Source of the DNA: Planotetraspora mira
GTDB taxonomy: Bacteria; Actinomycetota; Actinomycetes; Streptosporangiales; Streptosporangiaceae
Direction of reading: 5' to 3'
Assembly: GCF_016863275.1 (NCBI RefSeq)
Contig: NZ_BOOO01000044.1
Location: 1 to 64,000, forward strand
DNA length: 64,000 nucleotides
The translations under genes were made by a program, and so were the position numbers. Under the pieces are notes generated by a model, which worked only from the letters and a program-made list of their open reading frames with translations, was not told where the DNA came from and searched no databases. This document shows, in pieces, positions 53,627 to 62,218 of this stretch (positions are counted from its first letter, which is position 1; each line of letters opens with the position of its first letter).

Positions 53627-54442
53627 ATGGACAACACACCCACCACCGACACATTCACCACCGACACATCCACCCCCGCCGCCCTGGGCCTGCTGGCCGG
53701 CAAGGTCGCCTTCGTCACCGGTGCCGGTCGCGGTATCGGCGCCGCTGCGGCGCGGCTGTTCGCCCGGGAGGGCGCCCGGGTGCTGCTCGCGGCCCGGACT
53801 GAGGCCCAACTGAAGGCGGTCACCGTGGAGGTCCGGGCAGCGGGCGGCATCGCCGACTACGTGGTGTGCGATCTCTCCGACGCGGCCAGCGTGCGCGCCG
53901 CCGTCGACCGGGCCGTCGACCTGTACGGCCGGCTCGACGTCGCCTTCAACAACGGCGCGACGATCGTGCCGCCCGGACCGATGGACCAGGTGCGGGAGGC
54001 CGACTTCGACCACATCTATACCGTGAACCTCCGGGGCCCGTGGCTGGCCATGGTCGCCGAGATCGCCGCCATCCGGGCTACCGCCGGCACGGGGGCCATC
54101 GTCAACAACTCCAGCGTCGGCAGCCTGATGGGCAATCCCGAACTGCCCGCCTACGGTGCGATGAAGCGGGCGGTCAACAGCCTCACCGAGTCGGCTGCCG
54201 TCACCTACGGCCCGGAAGGCATCCGCGTCAACGCGATCGCCCCCGGCACCACGCTGACCGAGATGATCCGTACGTGGGAAGCGGATTCGCCCGGTCTCGT
54301 CGAGCGGCTCGAGGCGCATACCCCGCTGCGCCGCGCGGCCGACCCCGACGAAATCGCCCAGGCCGCCGCCTGGCTCCTCAGCGACCGCTCCTCCTACGTG
54401 ACCGGCACGGTCCTCCGAGTCGACGGCGGCGCGAGGGCCTGA
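53627..54442 (+). CDS. SDR family oxidoreductase
   Basis: A 271-residue classical SDR: VAFVTGAGRGIGAAAARLFAREGA, NNGATIVPPG, IVNNSSVGSLMG, catalytic YGAMKRAV, YVTGTVLRVDGGARA. The N-terminus from ATG 53627 has a Thr/Asp repeat (TTDTFTTDTST) from a duplicated 13-base unit. Divergent from the MmyB-type XRE gene. The mobile unit at 54517 lies 75 bases after its stop. Confidence 0.93.
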   Translation: MDNTPTTDTFTTDTSTPAALGLLAGKVAFVTGAGRGIGAAAARLFAREGARVLLAARTEAQLKAVTVEVRAAGGIADYVVCDLSDAASVRAAVDRAVDLYGRLDVAFNNGATIVPPGPMDQVREADFDHIYTVNLRGPWLAMVAEIAAIRATAGTGAIVNNSSVGSLMGNPELPAYGAMKRAVNSLTESAAVTYGPEGIRVNAIAPGTTLTEMIRTWEADSPGLVERLEAHTPLRRAADPDEIAQAAAWLLSDRSSYVTGTVLRVDGGARA

Positions 54443-54520
54443 GCCGGGAACGCCGCCGCGGCATGGCGACGGGAAAAGGCGGGGCCGTGGGGCCTTACGC
54501 GGCTTGCACCGACTCACTAG

Positions 54521-54562
54521 GGGCTGTCCTGGCGATCATGAGCGGAGCCAGATGACGAGTGC
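54521..54562 (+). repeat. Left inverted repeat of IS5-like element
   Basis: Begins GGGCTGTCCTGGCGATCATG and is the exact reverse complement of 55940-55981 over 42 bases (45 if the palindromic target is counted). It ends 12 bases before the passenger gene's stop codon. Confidence 0.9.
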
Positions 54563-54574
54563 CAAGTGCGCGTT

Positions 54575-55348
54575 TTACGCGTTCGGGTCCCAGTCTGCGA
54601 GCTGCTCCATCGGCTCGGTGTCGCCGGTGGTCTCCAGGCCGTCGAGCGGGACGCGCTCATAGAAGTAGAGGACCAGTTCGCTCGCTGCGCCTCGCATCGC
54701 CATGTCGCCCGGCTCCGCGTCGGCGGCGAGGTCGTCGCAGCGGACGCCGTCGGCGTTGAGGGTCAGGCGCCAGGAGCGGCCCTCGGTCGTGTGCAGGTCG
54801 ATGGTCGCCGGCTTGAACGGCCAGGGGACGGTCGTCGTCGAGACGGTCGTCAGGAACTCGTCGACGCCCTCGACCGCGACGTCTGTCGGCAGCGGCTGTG
54901 CGGCGCCCTGGGTGAGCTGGGCGTCGTAGGTGTGGATGGCGATCTCCTGGATCTGGTGCCGGGCCACGGCTCCGCTGGTCTCCGGGGCCTGCGAGCGGCC
55001 CCACCAGGTCCAGCAGCCGCGGTCCGGGCCTGCCTCGCGCATCGCGTCGAGCATGAGCTCGGTCGACTCGGCGAGCCAGGCGTCCAGGGCTTCGTGGTCG
55101 CGGGGCGCGGTCGGGGCGCCCTTCGGGTCCGTCTTCGCCGGGGGCTCAGCGCCCGGGCCCGCCGCGACGATGGCGGCCTGGCGGCGGCGGCCGTCGCCGA
55201 GGTGCTGCGCCAGTTCGCGCAGCGTCCAGGCCGGGCAGGTCGGGACCTGGACGTCAAGGTCGGGGGCGGACGCGATCGCGGCGCGGAACGCGGCCGAGCG
55301 GTCTTCGATTAGCCGCAGGACCTCGGGGAACTCCAAGATGTTTTGCAC
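54575..55348 (-). CDS. Maleylpyruvate isomerase-like protein (passenger gene)
   Basis: A 257-residue member of the MDMPI/TIGR03083 group: VPTCPAWTLRELAQHLGDGRRRQAAIV with metal His, HQIQEIAIHTYDAQLTQG with the second His pair, and a C-terminal MDMPI domain (MRGAASELVLYFYERVPLDG). Mycothiol-dependent chemistry is inferred. It lies entirely inside the inverted-repeat unit and is opposite in direction to the transposase remnant. Distant relative of the gene at 24624. Confidence 0.88.
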   Translation of the reverse strand: MQNILEFPEVLRLIEDRSAAFRAAIASAPDLDVQVPTCPAWTLRELAQHLGDGRRRQAAIVAAGPGAEPPAKTDPKGAPTAPRDHEALDAWLAESTELMLDAMREAGPDRGCWTWWGRSQAPETSGAVARHQIQEIAIHTYDAQLTQGAAQPLPTDVAVEGVDEFLTTVSTTTVPWPFKPATIDLHTTEGRSWRLTLNADGVRCDDLAADAEPGDMAMRGAASELVLYFYERVPLDGLETTGDTEPMEQLADWDPNA

Positions 55349-55424
55349 GTCGGTTGTGTATCACGGCGTTCCGGCCGCCGGGTAGCGAATTTGTCGGACG
55401 AACGCGTCGACGGCCGGGCATAGG

Positions 55425-55966
55425 GGTGAGCTGACGGATGCTCAGTGGGAGCGGCTTGCGCCGCTCCTCCCGGTGAGCAACGGGCGGTGTGGCCGGTGGC
55501 GGGATCACCGCCAGGTGATGAACGGGGTGCTGTACCGGATCCGCACGCGGCTGGTGCCCGACACTCGCCGCCCCCGCGCGTCGAAGGGGGCTCCTCCCAG
55601 GCAGTCAGGACTGCTCGGATCCGGGTGCCCCGCCTGGCCACCGGCCGGCCTCGCACGACACCCGACAGCGTCAGCGCCGACAAGGGCTACAGCAACCGTC
55701 GCACCCGCGTCTACCTGCGTGGACGCGGGATCCGGCACGTCATCCCGGAGAAAGCCGACCAAGCGGCCGGCCGTCTGCGGCGCGGGAGCACCGGTGGCCG
55801 GCCACCCGGCTTCGACAAGGAGCGGTACGCCAAGCGCAACACTGTCGAGCGGGCGATCAACAAGCTGAAACAGTTCCGCGCGGTCGCGACCAGATACGAC
55901 AAACGCGCCTACGTTTACCTCGGCACCGTCACCGCCGCAGCACTCGTCATCTGGCTCCGCTCATGA
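55425..55966 (+). pseudogene. IS5-family transposase with internal deletion
   Basis: The N-terminal part (55425 to about 55548) reads GELTDAQWERLAPLLP and RDHRQVMNGVLYRIRTR. The C-terminal part, in another frame from about 55619, reads RPRTTPDSVSADKGYSNRRT, HVIPEKADQ, GGRPPGFDKERYAKRNTVER and KQFRAVATRYDKRA, to TGA 55964. About 350-400 bases holding the first catalytic Asp are missing, with a frame change. The second Asp (ADKGYS) and the Glu (NTVERAINKLKQF) remain. Not functional. Confidence 0.85.
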
Positions 55967-55981
55967 TCGCCAGGACAGCCC
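55940..55981 (-). repeat. Right inverted repeat of IS5-like element
   Basis: Exact reverse complement of 54521-54562. Its inner part encodes the last residues of the transposase (ALVIWLRS) and the stop. Confidence 0.9.
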
Positions 55982-56623
55982 CTAGTTGGCGAGGCCGGTT
56001 TCGTAGGCGTAGATGACGGCGTGGATGCGGTCGCGGAGCTGGAGCTTGGCGAGGATGCGGCTGACGTGGGTCTTGACGGTGCCTTCACCGATGACGAGAC
56101 GGTCGGCTATCTCGTGGTTGGACATGCCTTGGGCGATGAGTGAAAGGACGTCGCGTTCGCGGGACGTCAGGAGGGCCAGGCCTGACCCGTCCGCCGGGCG
56201 CGTCGCCGTGTCGACGAAGTGCTTGACCAGGCGGCTGGTGACCGTGGGCGCGGCGACATTCTGGCCTGCGGCGACCGTCCGGATCGCGGTGACCAGGTCG
56301 GCCGCGAGGGTGTCTTTCAACAGGAAACCCGCGGCACCCGCGTGCAGGCCCGCGTAGACGTATTCGTCCAGGTCGAAGGTGGTCAGGATGATCACATGCG
56401 GGCCGGTCGCGGAGCGCAGGCGGCGGGTCGCCTCGATGCCGTCGATCCCGGGCATCCGGACGTCCATGAGGACGACGTCAGGCGCCTCCCGCGCCGCCAC
56501 TGACAACACCGCCAGACCGTCGGCGGCCTCACCGGCCACCCGGATGTCGTCGGTCTCGTCCAGGATCATGCGGAAGCCGGTGCGGACCAGGGCCTGGTCG
56601 TCGGCGATCACGACCCGGATCAT
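55982..56623 (-). CDS. NarL/LuxR-type response regulator
   Basis: A 213-residue regulator: receiver domain with acidic pair DDQ, phospho-Asp in VVLMDVRMPG, Thr in ILTTFD and Lys in FLLKDT; LuxR helix-turn-helix LTSRERDVLSLIAQGMSNHEIADRLVIGEGTVKTHVSRILAKL. Coupled to the histidine kinase (ATGA). The stop codon TAG is part of the CTAG target duplication of the adjoining IS5-like unit, and the protein ends YETGLAN, a few residues shorter than relatives, so the insertion probably replaced the native end. Confidence 0.93.
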   Translation of the reverse strand: MIRVVIADDQALVRTGFRMILDETDDIRVAGEAADGLAVLSVAAREAPDVVLMDVRMPGIDGIEATRRLRSATGPHVIILTTFDLDEYVYAGLHAGAAGFLLKDTLAADLVTAIRTVAAGQNVAAPTVTSRLVKHFVDTATRPADGSGLALLTSRERDVLSLIAQGMSNHEIADRLVIGEGTVKTHVSRILAKLQLRDRIHAVIYAYETGLAN

Positions 56624-57927
56624 GCCGGCACCGCCACCGGCAGGACCGTGGTGACCTCGAAACCACCATGGTCGGCCGGTCCCGCCCTGAATGTCCCGCC
56701 CAGTGCGTTCACCCGTTCCGCGATGCCGCGCAGCCCGTTACCGAAGACCGGTGTCTCCCCGGCCGTGCCGGTGTCCGCGACCCTGATGTGCAAGGTGTCG
56801 GCGTTGAAGGACAGGTCCACGCTGCAGCGGCTGCCCGGCGGAGCGTGCTTCAAGGCGTTCGTGAGCGCCTCCTGGACGATCCGGTAGGCGGACAACTCGA
56901 TGCCCGCGGGCAGTGTGGCGGGCTCGCCGGTGACCGCGAACTCGACCGGGGTTCCGCTGGACCGGACGCTTTCGATCAGGTCGGGAAGCGCGGCCAGGCT
57001 GGGCTGGGGAGCGAGCGACGGGTCGGTGCGTACCAGGCCGAGCAGCCGGCGCATCTCGGCCAGCGAGGCTCTTCCCGTCGTGATCACATTGGTCAGCGCG
57101 ACCTCGCTGCGTTCCGGATGCCGGCGCAGAGCCGCCTGCGCCCCCTGGGCCTGGACGACCATCACGGAAAGGCCATGGGCGACGACGTCATGGAGTTCGC
57201 GTGTGATCCGTCCGCGTTCGGTCGCGACGGCCAGGGCCGTCCGCTGCTCCTGTTCGCGTTCCAGGTCGGCCGCCCGCGCCTGAAGGACGGCCAGGTGGAA
57301 ACGGCGGGTCCGGGCGTTGTCACCCGCGGCCCAGGCGATGCCCAGCAGCAGCGCTGGAACTACCGCATACGACAGAGCCTGCCACAGCACGTCCGACAGC
57401 GGGTCCGCCAGAGCGGGTTTGTCGACAGGGCCCTTCGGGTTGGTCTTCGCCAGGATGGTGAGCATCGGGGTGTCCAAGAGAGGACCGAACAGGCCGATGC
57501 CGACCAGCCCGGCTTCGAGGGTGACGAGCACCGCCAGCGACAGCCGGCGAGTACCGGCGGCACTCGCCAGCGCGTACAGAACGACCAGAACGACCAGGTC
57601 GAGGGGCAGCAGATCGCTGCCGAGCACCGCCTTGGGACTCGGCGAGACCAACATCGTCGCCGGCCAGCCAAGAAGGTGCGAGGCCGCGCACGCCGTGGCG
57701 AGCAGCATCGCCGCCAGCGGCCACCGGTGCCGGGCGAAGACGGCCGCGATCGCGAGCAGGGCCGCCAGCCACCAGCAGAGAATCTGCAGTCGCCAGTCGT
57801 CCACCGACCCGTAGACGCTGATCATCTTGCGCTGCGCCGGCGTGTCGAAGAAGGGGTCGGCGCCCAGCAGCGCACTGGTCACGGCGAGCACGATGACCAT
57901 GGCGCAGTCACCCAGGAACGTGCGCAT
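56620..57927 (-). CDS. NarL-type sensor histidine kinase
   Basis: A 435-residue kinase from ATG 57927 (frame open to 57981). The N-terminal half has about five or six membrane helices (FLGDCAMVIVLAVTSALL; LVVLVVLYALASAAG). The HisKA_3 phospho-His is in RELHDVVAHGLSVMVVQAQGA; the HATPase has NALKHA, VADTG and GNGLRGIAERV. No SD, but TACCCT six bases upstream suggests a leaderless mRNA. First gene before the response regulator; divergent from a lipoprotein/ABC exporter operon that this pair probably controls. Confidence 0.92.
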   Translation of the reverse strand: MRTFLGDCAMVIVLAVTSALLGADPFFDTPAQRKMISVYGSVDDWRLQILCWWLAALLAIAAVFARHRWPLAAMLLATACAASHLLGWPATMLVSPSPKAVLGSDLLPLDLVVLVVLYALASAAGTRRLSLAVLVTLEAGLVGIGLFGPLLDTPMLTILAKTNPKGPVDKPALADPLSDVLWQALSYAVVPALLLGIAWAAGDNARTRRFHLAVLQARAADLEREQEQRTALAVATERGRITRELHDVVAHGLSVMVVQAQGAQAALRRHPERSEVALTNVITTGRASLAEMRRLLGLVRTDPSLAPQPSLAALPDLIESVRSSGTPVEFAVTGEPATLPAGIELSAYRIVQEALTNALKHAPPGSRCSVDLSFNADTLHIRVADTGTAGETPVFGNGLRGIAERVNALGGTFRAGPADHGGFEVTTVLPVAVPA

Positions 57928-58038
57928 GGCGGCAGGGTATCCGCGCCGGCAGGAAAAGCGGATCTGTCGTGAGATATACATCCGGGTCCACCGGACGGCA
58001 GACGCGGCGGCCCGGGCGGCACGTTCAGCCTTGGGAGC

Positions 58039-58593
58039 ATGAAACGCATCCTTGCCTGTACGGCCCTGGCCCTGGTGTGCATCACCGGGTGCTCAGCCGC
58101 TGGCGGCGACGACACGCCGTCCCCCTCGCCCAGCCAGAACAACTTCCAGCGCTTGATGACGATCGGAAGGAAAATGGCCCAGTGCGCCCGGGCCCACGGC
58201 CACCCGAACTTCCCCGACCCGGTCGCGAACGTCGAAGGCGACGACATCGTCTTCAACCTTCCCGGTGGAAACGGCGATGTGAAGACCGTGTTCCGCTCGC
58301 TGGAGGGCTTCCCCGAGTGCAAGTCACTCCTCAACCAGATGTCGGACGCATCCCCACCCAGGAAGAGCAGGCCGCCCCGAGTGGGGGACCCGGGTCCGAA
58401 GGACGTGCCCGCCCTGCGGAACTTCGCGAAATGCCTGCGCCAGCACGGAATTCCGGAGTGGCCCGATCCCAAGGCCGACGGGACGTTCCCGCTGTCCGGG
58501 ACGCCGCTGCAGGCCGAAGGCAAATCGAACCGCATCAGGACCGCCGCAACCGCGTGCGAGCAGTTCTGGTCCGGCAGGATCGGTGTCTCATGA
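58039..58593 (+). CDS. Lipoprotein with duplicated Cys-His-Pro motif
   Basis: A 184-residue lipoprotein: signal MKRILACTALALVCITGC with lipidated Cys 18. Two copies of CxRxHGxPxxPDP are visible: CARAHGHPNFPDPVANVEGD (about residue 49) and CLRQHGIPEWPDPKADGTF (about 133), each followed by a further Cys (PECKS; TACEQ). Each repeat could form one disulfide. It is the first gene of the operon with the adaptor, ATPase and permease (ATGA overlap), so it may be the surface binding or sensing part of that exporter. Confidence 0.82.
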   Translation: MKRILACTALALVCITGCSAAGGDDTPSPSPSQNNFQRLMTIGRKMAQCARAHGHPNFPDPVANVEGDDIVFNLPGGNGDVKTVFRSLEGFPECKSLLNQMSDASPPRKSRPPRVGDPGPKDVPALRNFAKCLRQHGIPEWPDPKADGTFPLSGTPLQAEGKSNRIRTAATACEQFWSGRIGVS

Positions 58594-59681
58594 GGACCAC
58601 GCGCGTGCTCGTTGTCGTCGCCGTGGTCGCGGCGGCCGGGACCGGTGCCTGGGCGATCACCCGTCAAGATCCTGCCGCTCCCAAGGTGAGCGGATCGCCG
58701 GTGGCCGTCACGTCGGTGACGGTCGGCCGGGGTGACATCGTCGCCCGGATGCCGCTCGGGGGGACCCTCGGCTACGACGGGTCGTTCACGATCGTCAGCC
58801 AGCTCCCGCCCGGAGTGATCACCTCGGTTCCCGCACCGGGTGCGGTGATCAAGCGCGGCCGCCGCCTGTTCGCCGTCGGGGCTGCGTCCACGGTGCTGCT
58901 GTATGGCCGGACGCCCGCCTACCGGGCTTTCGCTCTGGGCATGGCCGACGGCGCCGACGTCAAGCAACTCGAACGCAACCTGGCCGCGCTGGGCATGGAG
59001 CCGGGGACCGTGGACCGGCATTTCTCCGCCTCCACCGCAGCGGCCGTGCGGCGCTGGCAGAAGGCGCGCGGCCTGCCCTACGCGTCCTGGACGGGACGAC
59101 TGGAGCCCGGCGACGTGATCTTCCGGCCGGGGGCTGTGCGGGTCACGCAGATCCACAGCCCCGCGGGTGCTCTGGCCGGGCCCGGCGCTCAGGTGCTCGT
59201 GGTGAGCTCCACGACGAAGGTCGTCCGGGTCTCCCTGACGACCGATCGGCGGTCGCAGGTGCATGTGGGAGACCGGGTCAGCGTCTCCCTTTACGGATCT
59301 TCACACACCTATGACGGGCGGATCCGTTCCATCGGGAAGGTGGCGACCACGCCGCCCCAGCAGCAGCAGGGGCCGCCGGGTAGTGAGGGCCCGGCCACCA
59401 TCCCGCTGACGATCAGCCTGGTCAAGCCGGGCAGAGAACTCGCCCAACTCGACCAGGCTCCGGTCAACGTCGACGTGATCAGCGAGCGGCGACAGGACGT
59501 GCTGACCGTCCCGGTCACCGCCCTGCTGGCCGGTACGAACGGCGGCTACCAGGTCGCGGTGCTGGACGGCACCGCTCGCAGGCTCGTCCAGGTCGTGCCC
59601 GGGGTCTACGACGACCAGTCGGGAACCGTCGAGGTGACCGGCGTCGAGGAGGGCGCCAAGGTGGAGGTGCCCGTCTCGTGA
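58590..59681 (+). CDS. Periplasmic adaptor with peptidoglycan-binding domain
   Basis: A 363-residue adaptor (membrane fusion type): N-terminal anchor [20 protein letters not shown], barrel-sandwich segments ([19 protein letters not shown]), a PG_binding_1 insert ([39 protein letters not shown]), and beta-barrel segments with [17 protein letters not shown]. It links the MacB-like permease to the cell wall. Overlaps the neighbours by four bases each. Confidence 0.9.
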   Translation: MRTTRVLVVVAVVAAAGTGAWAITRQDPAAPKVSGSPVAVTSVTVGRGDIVARMPLGGTLGYDGSFTIVSQLPPGVITSVPAPGAVIKRGRRLFAVGAASTVLLYGRTPAYRAFALGMADGADVKQLERNLAALGMEPGTVDRHFSASTAAAVRRWQKARGLPYASWTGRLEPGDVIFRPGAVRVTQIHSPAGALAGPGAQVLVVSSTTKVVRVSLTTDRRSQVHVGDRVSVSLYGSSHTYDGRIRSIGKVATTPPQQQQGPPGSEGPATIPLTISLVKPGRELAQLDQAPVNVDVISERRQDVLTVPVTALLAGTNGGYQVAVLDGTARRLVQVVPGVYDDQSGTVEVTGVEEGAKVEVPVS

Positions 59682-60403
59682 ACCGCCCCGTGAACCGCCT
59701 CATGAACGATCTCATGAACCGCCCCATGAACGATGTCGTGCTGTCCTTCGAGGGCGCGGTGAAGACCTACCCGGGCACGCCTCCCGTCGAGTCGCTGCGC
59801 GGGGTCGACCTGACCGTACGGGCCGGGGAGATGGTCGCGGTCCTCGGGCCGTCCGGATCGGGCAAGACCACGCTGCTCAACCTTGCCGCCGGGCTCGACC
59901 GTCCCACCGCGGGGTCCGTCCACCTGGCCGGCGAGCGCATCGAGACGCTGTCGGACCGGCGGCTGTCCGGGCTGCGCGCCCACACGATCGGCGTCGTCTT
60001 CCAGCAGTTCTTCCTGCTCGACCATCTCACGGCCCTCGACAACGTCGCCGGCGGCCTGCTCTACCGCGGCCTGCCGCCGCGCCGCCGCCGTACCGCCGCC
60101 ATGGACGCGCTCGATCGCGTCGGCCTGTCCCACCGGGTCGGCCATCTGACCCGCCTCCTGTCCGGCGGCGAACGCCAGCGGGTCGCCATCGCCCGCGCCC
60201 TGGTCGGTCGTCCCGCCCTCGTGCTGGCCGACGAGCCCACCGGCAACCTCGACTCGGCCAACGGCGACCAGATCCTCACCCTGCTCCGCGATCTCAACGC
60301 CGACGGCGTCACCTTGCTCGTGATCACCCACGATCCGCACGTCGCAGCCGCCTGTACCCGCCGCATCCAGATCCACGACGGCCGGATCGGCGGTGAGTCA
60401 TGA
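59678..60403 (+). CDS. ABC exporter ATP-binding protein (MacB/LolD type)
   Basis: A 241-residue ATPase: Walker [11 protein letters not shown]-loop [17 protein letters not shown], signature [15 protein letters not shown], Walker [14 protein letters not shown]-loop ITHDPH. The N-terminus is a tandem of [20 protein letters not shown] encoded by a 12-base repeat, giving in-frame ATG starts at 59702, 59714 and 59726 besides the overlapping GTG 59678. The conserved domain begins at [13 protein letters not shown]. Confidence 0.93.
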   Translation: MNRPVNRLMNDLMNRPMNDVVLSFEGAVKTYPGTPPVESLRGVDLTVRAGEMVAVLGPSGSGKTTLLNLAAGLDRPTAGSVHLAGERIETLSDRRLSGLRAHTIGVVFQQFFLLDHLTALDNVAGGLLYRGLPPRRRRTAAMDALDRVGLSHRVGHLTRLLSGGERQRVAIARALVGRPALVLADEPTGNLDSANGDQILTLLRDLNADGVTLLVITHDPHVAAACTRRIQIHDGRIGGES

Positions 60404-61584
60404 CCACGCCCGTCTCCCGGCTGCGCGCCGGTGATCTGGTGCCCCTTGCCACGGTCGGGCTGCGCAGCCGCAGGACGCGGACCGCGCTGTCGACCCTCGG
60501 CATCGCCATCGGCATCGCCGCGATCGTGGCGGTGCTGGGCATCACCCGGTCGAGCCAGTCCGAACTGCTCAGCCGGATCGACCGTCTCGGCACCAACCTG
60601 CTGACCGTGGCCGACCTCGGCGGCAACGAGGAGCCGCTGCCGCCGACCGCGCGCACGAGCATCGCCCGCACCGACGGCGTCGAACGCGTCACCGCCACCG
60701 CCCAACTCCCGGACACCGGCGTCTACCGCAACGATCGCATCCCCGGCGGACAGTCGGGCGGGCTGGAGGTCCGGGTCACCGAGACGACGCTGCTGTCCAC
60801 CCTGGACGGCCACCTCGCGGCCGGCAGGTTCCTCACCTCGGCCACCAGCGGCTACCCGGTCGTGGTGCTCGGCCACGGGGCCGCGGACACGCTGGGCATC
60901 GCCCACCTGGATCCGGCCACCCGCGTCTGGCTCGGCGGCCGATGGTTCACCGTCGCGGGCATCCTGCAGCCCGTCGAGCTCGCCCCCGAAATCGACCGGT
61001 CCGCGCTCATCGGCACCGGCGTGGCCGGCTCACTCGGCTACACCGGGCACCCCACCCGCCTCTACCTGCGCGCGGCCGTCGAGCACGTCACGAAAACCGC
61101 GGGCCTGCTGGCCCGTGCCGTCAATCCCCAGGCGCCCGAGAACGTCGCGGTCACCCGCCCGTCCGACGCGCTCGAATCCCGCTTGCTCGTCGCCGACTCC
61201 ACCACATCCCTCCTCCTCGGCCTCGGCACCGTCGCCCTGCTCGTCGGGGGCATCGGCATCGCGAACGTCATGGTCATCTCCGTGCTGGAACGCCGCACCG
61301 AGATCGGCCTGCGCCGCGCCCTCGGTGCCACCCGCCCGCACATCGCCACCCAGTTCCTGCTCGAATCACTGCTCCTGGCCACGCTCGGCGGCCTCACCGG
61401 GACGATCCTCGGCGCAGGGGCGACCTACATCACCGCGATCAACCACCACTGGCAACCGCTCATCCCGCCCACGGGCATCGCCGCCGGCCTCGGCGCCGCT
61501 GTGCTGATCGGCGCGCTCGCGGGCCTCTACCCGGCCACGCGAGCCGCCCGCCTCGCCCCGACCGACGCGCTGCGCTCCGCCTGA
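60400..61584 (+). CDS. ABC exporter permease (MacB/FtsX type)
   Basis: A 394-residue permease: TM1 [21 protein letters not shown] with the SRRTRTALS approach, a large extracytoplasmic MacB_PCD domain (about 50-260), then three helices with [39 protein letters not shown] and [21 protein letters not shown]. Last gene of the lipoprotein-adaptor-ATPase-permease operon, probably exporting a peptide or stress molecule under the adjoining two-component system. Confidence 0.94.
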   Translation: MTTPVSRLRAGDLVPLATVGLRSRRTRTALSTLGIAIGIAAIVAVLGITRSSQSELLSRIDRLGTNLLTVADLGGNEEPLPPTARTSIARTDGVERVTATAQLPDTGVYRNDRIPGGQSGGLEVRVTETTLLSTLDGHLAAGRFLTSATSGYPVVVLGHGAADTLGIAHLDPATRVWLGGRWFTVAGILQPVELAPEIDRSALIGTGVAGSLGYTGHPTRLYLRAAVEHVTKTAGLLARAVNPQAPENVAVTRPSDALESRLLVADSTTSLLLGLGTVALLVGGIGIANVMVISVLERRTEIGLRRALGATRPHIATQFLLESLLLATLGGLTGTILGAGATYITAINHHWQPLIPPTGIAAGLGAAVLIGALAGLYPATRAARLAPTDALRSA

Positions 61585-61662
61585 GCCACGCTGATTAGGG
61601 GAGGGGCGTAACGCGCAAGACCCGTGCGGGTGCCCGGGCTGCTCGCATCAGGTGGCGGCCAG

Positions 61663-62109
61663 TCATTCCCACTGGTAGGGGAGGTATTTTCCGTCCAAGG
61701 TGATGACGACTCTGTCGCCTGCGGGGTCGGGGACCCGCTGGACGTCGAGGCGGAAGTTGATGGCGCTCATGATGCCGTCGCCGCACTGTTCGTGAATGAG
61801 CTCTTTGACGGTGGGCCCGTAGACCTGGATGACCTCGTAGAGCCGGTAGATGGTGGGGTCGACGGGCACGGCGGAGTCGAGGGCTCCGCGGGTGGGCTGC
61901 TGTTGGAAGGCGAGTGCCGCGTCCTCTCCGAGTTCGAGCAGGGCCGCTGCCGTTGCGGCCTCGTCCTTGCTCATCGGGTGCTGGCCGAGCAGCGCCGCCG
62001 TGGTCCATGCCAGGGGCCGGCCGACGGCTTGGGCGAGTTGTGCCCATGTCACGCCGGTGACCACCTTGGCGTGGCGTACGGCGGCTGCTGCTTCCTGCTT
62101 GGTGACCAT
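61663..62109 (-). CDS. cynS: Cyanase
   Basis: A 148-residue cyanate hydratase, which turns cyanate and bicarbonate into ammonia and CO2. The catalytic Arg, Glu and Ser lie in IYRLYEVIQVYGPTVKELIHEQCGDGIMSAINF; the N-terminal POU-like domain is MVTKQEAAAAVRHAKVVTGVTWAQLAQAVG; it ends LDGKYLPYQW E. GGAGAAG 5 bases before ATG 62109. Full family length. Stands alone between the exporter operon and the MFS gene; CTATC/GATAG at 62181-62194 may be an operator. Confidence 0.97.
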   Translation of the reverse strand: MVTKQEAAAAVRHAKVVTGVTWAQLAQAVGRPLAWTTAALLGQHPMSKDEAATAAALLELGEDAALAFQQQPTRGALDSAVPVDPTIYRLYEVIQVYGPTVKELIHEQCGDGIMSAINFRLDVQRVPDPAGDRVVITLDGKYLPYQWE

Positions 62110-62218
62110 GTCTTCTCCGTGGTGGTGGGGGTTGCCCTCACCTTCCGCCCATGAAGATCCACAGGTCAAAGCGTTTGCTCCTATCGGGTGATAGAGCGCG
62201 GCTATGTCAGGACGATCA

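Larger units (their letters stand above)
54517..55985. mobile_element. IS5-like non-autonomous element with passenger gene
   Basis: Bounded by 42-base perfect inverted repeats (54521-54562 and 55940-55981) and by CTAG on both outer sides (54517-54520, 55982-55985), the 4-bp target duplication expected for the IS5 group. Inside: an MDMPI-like gene on the minus strand and a transposase gene with a large internal deletion. The right repeat is the last part of the transposase gene; the left repeat is the same sequence inverted, so the left end was copied from a second right end. It should move only with transposase supplied in trans. Confidence 0.85.
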
